This document shows positions 57,470-64,000 of a DNA stretch of 64,000 nt, piece by piece. The DNA comes from Candidatus Polarisedimenticolia bacterium (GTDB taxonomy: Bacteria; Acidobacteriota; Polarisedimenticolia; Gp22-AA2; AA152). A program made the translations under genes and the position numbers. The notes below the pieces were generated by a model. It was not told the DNA's origin. It worked only from the letters and a program-made list of their open reading frames with translations, and ran no database searches. Location of the stretch: NCBI GenBank assembly GCA_036004685.1, contig DASYRE010000043.1, forward strand, positions 1 to 64,000, written 5' to 3'. Position 1 is the first letter of the stretch. The number at the start of each line of letters is the position of its first letter.

Positions 57470-58198
57470 ATGCAGATCGACGTGCGTTATCAGCCCGCCT
57501 ATTCGCTCGCCCTGGTGGCCCTGGCCGCCGAAGAGTCGATTCAGGCGGAAGCCGGCGCGATGGTGAGCATGACCTCGAACATCGAGGTGGCGACCTCGAT
57601 GAAGGGAGGCATCCTCGGGGCGATCACGCGATCCGTCCTGGGCGGCGAGACCCTCTTCGCGAACACCTTCACCTCCCGCCGGGGCGCCGGCGAGATCACG
57701 CTCGCCCCCGCGCTTCCCGGCGACATCGGCTCGCTGGTCCTTGCGAACGAGACGCTCTACGTCCAGTCGGGCTCCTTCCTCGCCGGGGCGCCGGAGCTCA
57801 ACCTCGATCTGAAGTGGGGCGGGGCGCGGACCTTCTTCGGCTCGGAAGGGCTGTTCCTGCTGCGCGCCTCGGGCAGCGGGCCGATCATCCTGAGCTCGTA
57901 CGGCGCCATCCACAAGGTGAGCCTCGACGGGCGGCAGCCCTACCTTTGCGACACCGGCCACGTCGTCGCCTTCACGCAGAACCTCTCGTTCGACGTGCGC
58001 CGGGTCGGAAACTGGAAATCGACCCTGCTGTCGGGGGAAGGGCTCGTCTGTGAGTTCAAGGGGGCGGGCGACCTCTACCTGCAGACCCGATCCACGCAGG
58101 CCTTCCTTTCCTGGCTGATCCCGCGCATCCCGGGTCGCAGCGGCGGGGGCGGCGGACAGGGGGCGGGCGTGCTGGGGAACATCCTCCGGGGCGACTGA
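57470..58198 (+). CDS. AIM24/TIGR00266-family protein
   Basis: 242 residues: VRYQPAYSLALVALAAEESI, QAEAGAMVSMTSNIEV, GGILGAITRSVLGGETLF and the closing GAGDLYLQTRSTQAFLSWL are typical. The family forms beta-barrel trimers of unknown function. It begins 12 bases after the NmrA gene with a good AGGAGG site; the C-terminal 25 residues are glycine-rich. Confidence 0.92.
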   Translation: MQIDVRYQPAYSLALVALAAEESIQAEAGAMVSMTSNIEVATSMKGGILGAITRSVLGGETLFANTFTSRRGAGEITLAPALPGDIGSLVLANETLYVQSGSFLAGAPELNLDLKWGGARTFFGSEGLFLLRASGSGPIILSSYGAIHKVSLDGRQPYLCDTGHVVAFTQNLSFDVRRVGNWKSTLLSGEGLVCEFKGAGDLYLQTRSTQAFLSWLIPRIPGRSGGGGGQGAGVLGNILRGD

Positions 58199-58216
58199 GC
58201 CCGGACCCCACCCGCC

Positions 58217-59095
58217 ATGGGCGCCGCCTCTCCCGTCATCCGCAACATCTCCGACACCGCGCGGTGGGTCGCCATCTATCGGGCGATGGAGACGGAGCGT
58301 CCCGACTCCCATTTCCACGATCCCTACGCGCGCATGCTGGCGGGAGAGAGGGGGGAGGAAATCTTCCGCCGCATGCCGGGCGCGCGGCTCTCCGCCTGGC
58401 CCCTGGTGGTGCGGACCTGCGTCTTCGACGAGCTGATTCTGCGGTCGGTCGAACGGGAAGGGGCCGACACCGTCCTGAATCTCGCCGCCGGACTGGACAC
58501 GCGCCCGTACCGGCTTCCCCTGCCGGCGGAGCTGCGCTGGATCGAAGTCGACCTTCCCGAGATCCTGGCCTACAAGGACGAGAAGCTGGCCTCGGAAAGG
58601 CCGCGCTGCCTTCGCGAGTCGGTGATGATGGACCTCGCGGACGTCGCGGCGCGGCGCCGTCTGTTCGAGCGCGTCGCCGCTTCCTCGCGGAAGGCGGTGA
58701 TCGTCACCGAGGGATTCCTGGCTTACCTGAAGGAGGCGGACGTGGCCTCGCTGGCCGGCGATCTCAACCATCCCAGCTTCCGATGGTGGATCATCGACCT
58801 GGCCTCTCCCCTGCTCCTGCGGCGGATGCAGAAGATCTACGGAAAAACCCTCGCCCAGGGCGACGCGCGCATGCAGTTCGCGCCGGCGGAAGGGACGGAG
58901 TTCTTTCGCAAGCTGGGCTGGGCTGAAGTGGAATTCCGCTCTGTGTGGGAGGAAGCCCGGCGCCTGCGGCGGGAGATGCCGTGCGCCTGGCTCTGGCGGC
59001 TGGTCGCGCGACTCTCCCCGGCCTCGCGGCGCGAAGCGTTCCGCAGGATGGGAGCGACGGTGCTCCTGGCGCGCCTCCCCGGGAAGCAGGCCTGA
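58217..59095 (+). CDS. SAM-dependent methyltransferase (PPM1/leucine carboxyl methyltransferase-like)
   Basis: 292 residues. Pattern of the TIGR00027 group: NISDTARWVAIYRAMETERP near the N-terminus, the SAM loop VLNLAAGLDTRPYRLPLP, IEVDLPEILAYKDEKL and VTEGFLAYL. Substrate unknown. The stop TGA abuts the stop of the convergent M28 gene (TGATCA), leaving no spacer. Confidence 0.9.
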   Translation: MGAASPVIRNISDTARWVAIYRAMETERPDSHFHDPYARMLAGERGEEIFRRMPGARLSAWPLVVRTCVFDELILRSVEREGADTVLNLAAGLDTRPYRLPLPAELRWIEVDLPEILAYKDEKLASERPRCLRESVMMDLADVAARRRLFERVAASSRKAVIVTEGFLAYLKEADVASLAGDLNHPSFRWWIIDLASPLLLRRMQKIYGKTLAQGDARMQFAPAEGTEFFRKLGWAEVEFRSVWEEARRLRREMPCAWLWRLVARLSPASRREAFRRMGATVLLARLPGKQA

Positions 59096-60778
59096 TCAGT
59101 TCGCCGCTTTCCAGCTCGCCTTGCGGGCGGCGAGGAACTCGTCCCCCGGCTGCCAGGAGGGCAGCTTGTCCTGGGAGGCGACGACCCACCCGATCGCCCC
59201 GGCGATCCTCCCCAGCTTGACCAGCCCTGAGAAATCCCAGGAGGAATCGAACTCATCCCCGGGGCGATGATAGCGGTTCTCGTTGTAGTCCTCCCACTGC
59301 TTCTTTCCCCACGCCGGGTCCTTCCCCTCGAAGGTATCTCCCTGATCGATCGACACGGCGGGGATTCCGACCTTCGCGAAGTTGAAATGATCGGAGCGGT
59401 AATACGATCCCTGGCCGGGCTCGGGATCCGGAACGTTCTTGAAATTGTACTGGCGCTCCGCCCAGGCGATCACCGGCCCGAGCGTGGTCTTGTCGCTTCC
59501 CAGGAAGGTGTAGGTGAGCGCCTCACCCAGCACCTGGATGCCGTCGATGTTCAGATTGGCGGCGATCCTTCCCGGGGGGAAGGTGGGATGCGCGGCATAG
59601 TACTGCGAGCCTCGCAGTCCCCCCTCCTCCGCGGCGGCCGCCATGAAGAGGATGGACCGCGGCGGCCGGGCTCCGCGCGACGCGGCTTCCTGATAGGCCC
59701 GGGCGATCTCGAGGATGGTGCCGACGCCGGTCGCGTTGTCGATCGCGCCGTTGAAGATGGCGTCGCCGTTCTCCGGCTTGCCCACGCCGAGGTGGTCGTA
59801 GTGCGCGGTGAAGACCACCGCCTCCTTCTTCTTCGCCGGATCGGCTCCCTCGAGGAGCCCGAGGACGTTGGCGGTCTCCACCTTGCGCACCTTGGAGACG
59901 ATGTGCGACGTCACGGTGATTCCCAGGGGGATGGGGCGGAACTGCCGCCGGGCCGCCTCGTCGCGCGCCTCGTCGAGGCTCTTGCCGGCGAGCCGGAACA
60001 CCTCGCGGGCCTTCGCCTCGGTGATCCAGGACTCGAGCTTCAGCGCGCGGTCTCCCGGCGCGCGCCCGACGAACGGCTGCTCCTTCGACCAGGAGTTCTG
60101 GACGACGTTGAAGCCGTATCCCGCCGACGGCGTGGTGTGGATCAGGATGACCCCTTCGGCCCCTTTCTTGAGTCCCATCTCGAATTTGTAGGTCCAGCGG
60201 CCGTAATAGGTCAGGGCGGGACCGCCGAACAGCTTGGGATCGGGCGAGGGGGGATCGTTCACCAGCATCAAGAGAGTCTTGCCGGTCACGTCGACTCCTT
60301 TGTAATCGTCCCAATCGAATTCCGGCGCGACGATCCCGTAGCCGACGAAGACGAGGCTCGAATGCTGATCGGTGACTCTCTGCTCGGTGCGCGACCAGGC
60401 GACGTAATCGTCGAGGTACTTCAGGGGAACGCTGCCCCGCGGCCCCGCGAGCTTCAGGCTGCTTCCGGAATCGGTCGTGATTCCCATCAGCGGCACTCTC
60501 TGGAAGTAGCTTCCGTCCGCGGCCCCGGGCTTGAGTCCCAGCAGCTCGAACATGGTGGCGATGTAAGCCGAAGCGAGGACCCCGCCGCGCTGTCCCGTCC
60601 CGCGGCCTTCCAGAAGATCGCTCGAGAGGAGCTTCACGTGGGCGCGGATGCGGGCGGCCTCGATGCCGTCGAGCGCCGCCCGGGCCTTGCGGGGAAGACG
60701 AAAGCTCGCTTCCTGGGCCGTCACGCCGGTGAGCGCCACGGCCGCGATGAAGGACAAAAGAAGAGCGCTTCGACGCAT
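59096..60778 (-). CDS. M28-family peptidase with PA domain, secreted
   Basis: 560 residues. Signal peptide MRRSALLLSFIAAVALTGVT. A protease-associated domain lies between about 120 and 290 (VFVGYGIVAPEFDWDDYKGV). The M28 zinc ligands follow: His/Asp in VFTAHYDHLGVGKPENGD, Asp in GAIDNATGVGTILE, Glu pair in AAAAEEGGLRGSQYY, Asp in ANLNIDGIQ and His in YYRSDHFNFAKVGIPA. The frame is open far upstream, but the ATG 60778 is where the signal peptide begins. Distinct in architecture from the other M28 protein at 17.4 kb. Confidence 0.93.
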   Translation of the reverse strand: MRRSALLLSFIAAVALTGVTAQEASFRLPRKARAALDGIEAARIRAHVKLLSSDLLEGRGTGQRGGVLASAYIATMFELLGLKPGAADGSYFQRVPLMGITTDSGSSLKLAGPRGSVPLKYLDDYVAWSRTEQRVTDQHSSLVFVGYGIVAPEFDWDDYKGVDVTGKTLLMLVNDPPSPDPKLFGGPALTYYGRWTYKFEMGLKKGAEGVILIHTTPSAGYGFNVVQNSWSKEQPFVGRAPGDRALKLESWITEAKAREVFRLAGKSLDEARDEAARRQFRPIPLGITVTSHIVSKVRKVETANVLGLLEGADPAKKKEAVVFTAHYDHLGVGKPENGDAIFNGAIDNATGVGTILEIARAYQEAASRGARPPRSILFMAAAAEEGGLRGSQYYAAHPTFPPGRIAANLNIDGIQVLGEALTYTFLGSDKTTLGPVIAWAERQYNFKNVPDPEPGQGSYYRSDHFNFAKVGIPAVSIDQGDTFEGKDPAWGKKQWEDYNENRYHRPGDEFDSSWDFSGLVKLGRIAGAIGWVVASQDKLPSWQPGDEFLAARKASWKAAN

Positions 60779-60888
60779 CGTCGGCCTCCGAGAATTCGCG
60801 GGAATGGGGAATCGGACCGGGGCGATCGGGCGCCCCGACGCGGCGAAAGTATAGCACCACGCCCGAGGGCGGCATCGAGAGCCGGAAG

Positions 60889-61584
60889 TCATGGGGATCG
60901 GGTGAAGGGAACGAACCGGACGGGAAGAACGTGCCGCGCCTGGAGCCGGCCGTCCGAGTCCTTGGCGACCAGCTGGAGGCTCTGCACCGCGCCCGTCGGC
61001 CCGACCGGAATCACCAGCCGGCCTCCTGGTTTGAGCTGCTCGAGCAACGGCTCGGGCACTTCCTCCGGGGCCGCGGTGACGAGGATCACGTCGAACGGCG
61101 CCGCCTCGGGCCATCCCTGGAAGCCGTCGCCGACTCTCACCTGAACGTTCGCGTAGCCGAGATCCTTCAATCGGCGGGCCGCTTCGGCTCCGAGCTCCGG
61201 GACGATCTCGATCGTGAAGACCTCCTTCACGAGCCGCGACAGGACGGCGGCCTGGTATCCCGAGCCGGTCCCCACCTCCAGGGCGCGATCCCCGGGCATC
61301 GGGCGGGCCAGATCGGTCATCAAGGCCACGATGTAGGGCTGGGAGATCGCCTGGCCGTGGCCGATGGAAAGCGGCCGGTCGTCGTAGGCCGCGGCGCGCT
61401 CGGCCTCGGGAACGAAGCGGTGGCGGGGAATCTCGAGCATGGCGGAAACGACCCGCTCGTCGGTCACGCCGCGAGACTGCACCTGCTCGGAGACCATCCG
61501 CTTTCTCTCCTCCTCGAAGGAGCCCGGAGGAGCGCAGGAGGCCAGCAGAGCCAGGCCGCCGAGGATCAGGCAGGTCCGTGTCAA
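60889..61584 (-). CDS. pcm: Protein-L-isoaspartate O-methyltransferase, lipoprotein form
   Basis: Repairs damaged proteins by methylating isoaspartyl residues. 231 residues: RMVSEQVQSRGVTDERVVSA, PRHRFVPEAERAAAYDDRPL, SIGHGQAISQPYIVALMTDL and the SAM loop ALEVGTGSGYQAAVLSRLV. Unusually, the N-terminus is a lipoprotein signal, LILGGLALLASCAPPG with lipobox LASC, suggesting export. The start is TTG 61584 with GGAGG six bases upstream. Located before the M28 gene on the same strand. Confidence 0.92.
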   Translation of the reverse strand: MTRTCLILGGLALLASCAPPGSFEEERKRMVSEQVQSRGVTDERVVSAMLEIPRHRFVPEAERAAAYDDRPLSIGHGQAISQPYIVALMTDLARPMPGDRALEVGTGSGYQAAVLSRLVKEVFTIEIVPELGAEAARRLKDLGYANVQVRVGDGFQGWPEAAPFDVILVTAAPEEVPEPLLEQLKPGGRLVIPVGPTGAVQSLQLVAKDSDGRLQARHVLPVRFVPFTRSP

Positions 61585-61647
61585 AGGTTTCCTCCGGCCG
61601 CATCGTAGCGCATCGAGGCGCCGGCCGGTTGCATCGCCGGCCGGGGC

Positions 61648-61653
61648 TATAAT
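61648..61653 (+). promoter_or_regulatory. -10 element giving a probable leaderless BON-protein mRNA
   Basis: TATAAT lies six bases before the ATG at 61660, so transcription would begin at or next to the start codon. A GGGAG lies between the two. No good -35 is seen at the usual distance. Confidence 0.4.
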
Positions 61654-61659
61654 GGGAGT

Positions 61660-62538
61660 ATGAATCGATTCAGGCCCTGGCTCGCTTTTCTCGTCCTGTG
61701 GGCCGCGCTGGGCGTTCAGGCCCCGGCAGCCTCCCTGGCGCGGGAAGAGCCCGCGACCCCCCAGACCTCGCCGGCGCAGACCGCCCCTGCCGAAGCCCCT
61801 CCTGCCCCTCCGCCGCGGCCCTCCCCTTCCGGCGTCCCGTCGCTTCCTCCGCCGGGGGATGAAGAGATCCAGGCCCAGATCGAAAGAGCCCTGTCAGCGG
61901 ATGCCGCGATCGCGGGACACTCGAGCCTCTCCGTCGCGTGCGACGAGGGCATCGTCACGCTCAAGGGGAAGGCGGACACCCTGAGCGTCCTGCGCCAGGC
62001 GGAACACCGGGCCGGCGGCGTCCGCGGCGTGCTGGACGTGGTGACCACCGCCGGAATCGCGAGTTCCGGCGTCCCCGATTCGCGCATCCTCCTCGATATT
62101 CAGAGCTCCCTGGGGGTGGCGGCCTTCCGGGGCGACGCCATCTCCGTCGCGGTCGACGAAGCCCACGTGCGGCTCAGCGGCACCACCGTCACCTACGCCC
62201 GCAAGCTCCTCGCCGAGCGCAGCGCCTCGGAGGTCCCCGGCGTGGCGTCGATTCAAAACAATATCCGCGTGGTCGCCGCGGCGGAAGGGGACGACGCCGA
62301 GCTGCAGCGACGCAGCCGGCTGCTTCTCCACGGGGGGCTGACGCCGGTCCCCGGCGACTACGAGGTCGTCGTGGACAATCGCCGGGCGACGCTCTCGGGA
62401 AGAGTCCCTCTGTTCACCCACCGCATTCAAGCGGAGCGGCTGGTCCTCTCGGTGGGCGGCATCGTAGAAGTCATCAACAAGCTCAAAGTCGATCCGTCTT
62501 TAACCCTCCCCAGCTCGACCGTCGAAGTCACTCCTTAG
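61660..62538 (+). CDS. Secreted protein with three BON domains
   Basis: 292 residues. Signal peptide MNRFRPWLAFLVLWAALGVQ, then a Pro/Ala-rich linker to about 65. Three BON repeats follow: EIQAQIERALSADAAIAGHS with GIVTLKGKADTLSVLRQAEH; LLDIQSSLGVAAFRG with HVRLSGTTVTYARKLLAE; and a third with RATLSGRVPLFTHRIQAERL. BON proteins such as OsmY bind the envelope under stress. Start ATG 61660. Confidence 0.9.
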   Translation: MNRFRPWLAFLVLWAALGVQAPAASLAREEPATPQTSPAQTAPAEAPPAPPPRPSPSGVPSLPPPGDEEIQAQIERALSADAAIAGHSSLSVACDEGIVTLKGKADTLSVLRQAEHRAGGVRGVLDVVTTAGIASSGVPDSRILLDIQSSLGVAAFRGDAISVAVDEAHVRLSGTTVTYARKLLAERSASEVPGVASIQNNIRVVAAAEGDDAELQRRSRLLLHGGLTPVPGDYEVVVDNRRATLSGRVPLFTHRIQAERLVLSVGGIVEVINKLKVDPSLTLPSSTVEVTP

Positions 62539-62698
62539 ACTCGCCCATATATTTCCTATATTTTCAATAAGTTAATAGCATATTGCTATTGATGAATACA
62601 AACTTGTTTTCGTGACATTACAACTATAGATTTCACCCTCCATGCCTATATCCATAGGCATATGACTGAGTTCCAAAAACCTGGAGGAGGAGGGAGCG
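62539..62698 (+). promoter_or_regulatory. AT-rich intergenic region with two palindromes
   Basis: A 120-base AT-rich island in a GC-rich genome. AATAGCA-TAT-TGCTATT (62574-62590) and ATGCCTAT-ATCC-ATAGGCAT (62642-62661) are perfect inverted repeats, of operator or terminator type. A possible promoter lies between them (TTGTTT at 62604, TATAGA at 62625). It precedes the DUF11-like gene with its GGAGGAGGAGGG ribosome site. Confidence 0.6.
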
Positions 62699-63211
62699 AT
62701 GGACGCGTCGAGTTGGAGAAAGGGCAGGTGGACTGCCGCAATGCTGCTGCTCGGGGTGGGGCTGGTCAGCGGCGCCGGAGCCGCCACCGGACCGCAGGTT
62801 CAGATCCGGCTCAGCGGCAGCATCCAGGATCGCTCTCGCGGCGCGGCGGCCTGGACCACTCTGAAAGAGGATTCTCCGGTCGCGCCCGGCGAGCGGATTC
62901 TCTACAAGGTCGACCTGAGCAACCTCGGGGACCGCGAGGCTCGGACCCCGGCGGCGATCGGTCCCATCCCGGCGGGGACGGTCCTGGTCCCGGGCACCGT
63001 CACGAGCGGAGCGGGCCTGAAGGTCGAATACAGCGTGGACGCCGGCAAGACCTTCTCTCTCAAGCCGACCATCACCGTGAGCGGCAAGGACGGCCGGCCC
63101 CGGACGATCGAGGCGCCCGTCGAGCGCTACACCGCCATCCGATGGACCTGGGCCGCCCCGCTTGCCGCCTCCGCCACGGCGAGCGTCTCCTATCAAGTCC
63201 AGGTGAGGTGA
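62699..63211 (+). CDS. Secreted DUF11-like protein
   Basis: 170 residues. Signal peptide with core AAMLLLGVGLVSGAGAA. One DUF11/conserved-repeat immunoglobulin-like domain: ILYKVDLSNLGDREARTPAA, IPAGTVLVPGTVTSGAG and a KVEYSVDAGKTFSLKP-like segment. Such domains sit in surface or adhesin-like proteins. Strong ribosome site GGAGGAGGAGGG before ATG 62699. Four bases separate it from the next gene, also a surface-type protein. Confidence 0.85.
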   Translation: MDASSWRKGRWTAAMLLLGVGLVSGAGAATGPQVQIRLSGSIQDRSRGAAAWTTLKEDSPVAPGERILYKVDLSNLGDREARTPAAIGPIPAGTVLVPGTVTSGAGLKVEYSVDAGKTFSLKPTITVSGKDGRPRTIEAPVERYTAIRWTWAAPLAASATASVSYQVQVR

Positions 63212-63215
63212 GCCG

Positions 63216-64000
63216 ATGAAAAACACCGCTACCCTCATCCTGGCCGCGCTCGCGGGCTCGGTGCTCTTCGCCACGGTACTCTCGGCGCAATCCACGCCGG
63301 GCGGCACGGTCATCACCAACCGCGCCACCGCCACCTATTCCGACGGCACGAACAGCTTCACCACCGTCTCCAATACCGTCACGACGATCGTCTCCAACGT
63401 CGCCGGCATCTCCATCACGCCCGACGCCGGCGTGAACCCGCCGGTCGTCTCGATCCAGACGGGGGTCCTCTTCCAGTTCACCGTGAGCAATACAGGCAAC
63501 GTCACCGACAACTTCCTGTTCAAGGCCGCCGGCGCGAGCGTCCGGGCGCTGACTACCGGCGCCGCCTCCGTGACGGTGACCCGGGCGGTGATCGACGTGA
63601 ACGGCAGCAGCGCGATCGATGGCGGCGACACCGACATCCTCACGAACGCCGCCGACGTCACCTCCGCCGCGGTGGCCCAGGGCGCCAGCCTCACCGTGCT
63701 GGTCGAGCTGACCGTGCACGCCGGCGCCAATCCGGGGGACACCCTCCAGGTGATCCTGGGCGACGACGCGAATCAGGCGGTCAATCTCTCAGCCCACGAG
63801 GTGCGCACCGTCAACGGGAGCACCGTGAACTCGCGCCGGGAGGACCGCGGCGACATCACCGCCACCGTGCAGGACGACGCCCAGCTCGTCCTCACCGACA
63901 CGGTGCCGGCCGGCCCTGTCGCCCTCGGCGGCAACCTCGCCTACAGCTTGAGTCTCGCGAACCAGGGAGGGCGGGCCGCGAGCGGCAACAGCTTCAACGT
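63216..64000 (+). CDS. Secreted DUF11-like surface protein (cut by window edge)
   Basis: At least 261 residues; the 3' end lies outside the window. Signal peptide MKNTATLILAALAGSVLFAT with cleavage near LSAQS. It continues GGTVITNRATATYSDGTNSF, VSNTGNVTDNFLFKAAG and LVLTDTVPAGPVALGGNLAY, which are DUF11/conserved-repeat units (ITNRAT and TVSNTGN style). ATG 63216 has GAGGTGA just upstream. It forms a pair with the preceding small DUF11 protein. Confidence 0.85.
   Translation, partial: MKNTATLILAALAGSVLFATVLSAQSTPGGTVITNRATATYSDGTNSFTTVSNTVTTIVSNVAGISITPDAGVNPPVVSIQTGVLFQFTVSNTGNVTDNFLFKAAGASVRALTTGAASVTVTRAVIDVNGSSAIDGGDTDILTNAADVTSAAVAQGASLTVLVELTVHAGANPGDTLQVILGDDANQAVNLSAHEVRTVNGSTVNSRREDRGDITATVQDDAQLVLTDTVPAGPVALGGNLAYSLSLANQGGRAASGNSFN

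Noticed and set aside
60779-61603. Upstream extension of the M28 frame
   Set aside because: It overlaps pcm on the same strand in another frame; the signal peptide begins at 60778.

Overview
This is a GC-rich bacterial chromosomal segment with about 48 protein genes, four tRNA genes and no phage, transposase or CRISPR locus. The organism is Gram-negative: there is a TonB-dependent receptor, small outer-membrane barrels, lipoproteins and a Tat-exported enzyme. Promoters look sigma70-like (TTGACA/TTGACC with TATAAT/TAGAAT), and all four tRNA genes encode their CCA ends. The many secreted peptidases (M20, two M28, S8, S9, DUF885), the ECF sigma/anti-sigma/TPR-CHAT trio, the fused E1 alpha/beta dehydrogenase and the KaiBC-kinase operon suggest an Acidobacteriota-like lineage. 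That placement is an inference from gene families, not a proof. | Layout. 1-3.8 kb: a three-gene methylcrotonyl-CoA-type carboxylase (minus strand). 3.8-8.9 kb (minus strand): tRNA-Ser, rpiB, pgi, gltX, tRNA-Gln and tRNA-Glu, then a terminator and a membrane protein. 9-12.7 kb: an outer-membrane barrel, a free-methionine-sulfoxide-reductase-like GAF protein and a hybrid kinase. 13.7-17.1 kb: kaiC, kaiB and a PAS kinase. 17.4-19.4 kb: an M28 peptidase and a PAP2 phosphatase. 19.9-25.9 kb: a signalling operon of TonB receptor, YfiR-like protein, CHASE8-like/HAMP kinase, Rcp1-type regulator and REC-kinase-REC hybrid. 26-30.7 kb: an ECF sigma factor, zinc-finger anti-sigma factor and TPR-CHAT protease. 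30.8-41.5 kb: S8 protease, tRNA-Ser, ion channel, S9 peptidase, DUF1428 protein, a truncated hydrolase, a D,D-peptidase and serS. 41.6-49.8 kb: galU, an FmdB zinc ribbon, murA, HIT, a PH-like protein, a Tat-exported PLP enzyme and two E1 dehydrogenase genes. 50-64 kb: YjbQ, a YyaL-type thioredoxin, EVE, DUF885, M20, NmrA, AIM24-like, methyltransferase, M28, Pcm, BON and DUF11-like surface proteins, the last cut by the window edge. | How they work together. The carboxylase and the E1 enzymes fit branched-chain amino-acid or 2-oxoacid breakdown. murA, galU, the D,D-peptidase and PAP2 serve the envelope. Three sensory modules (Kai, TonB-YfiR-kinase, ECF-CHAT) make the window unusually rich in signal transduction. 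A dispersed, transposase-less repeat with CTAG ends and imperfect terminal inverted repeats occurs three times, always just downstream of a gene in the same orientation. In two cases its end forms the stop codon of the neighbouring gene.
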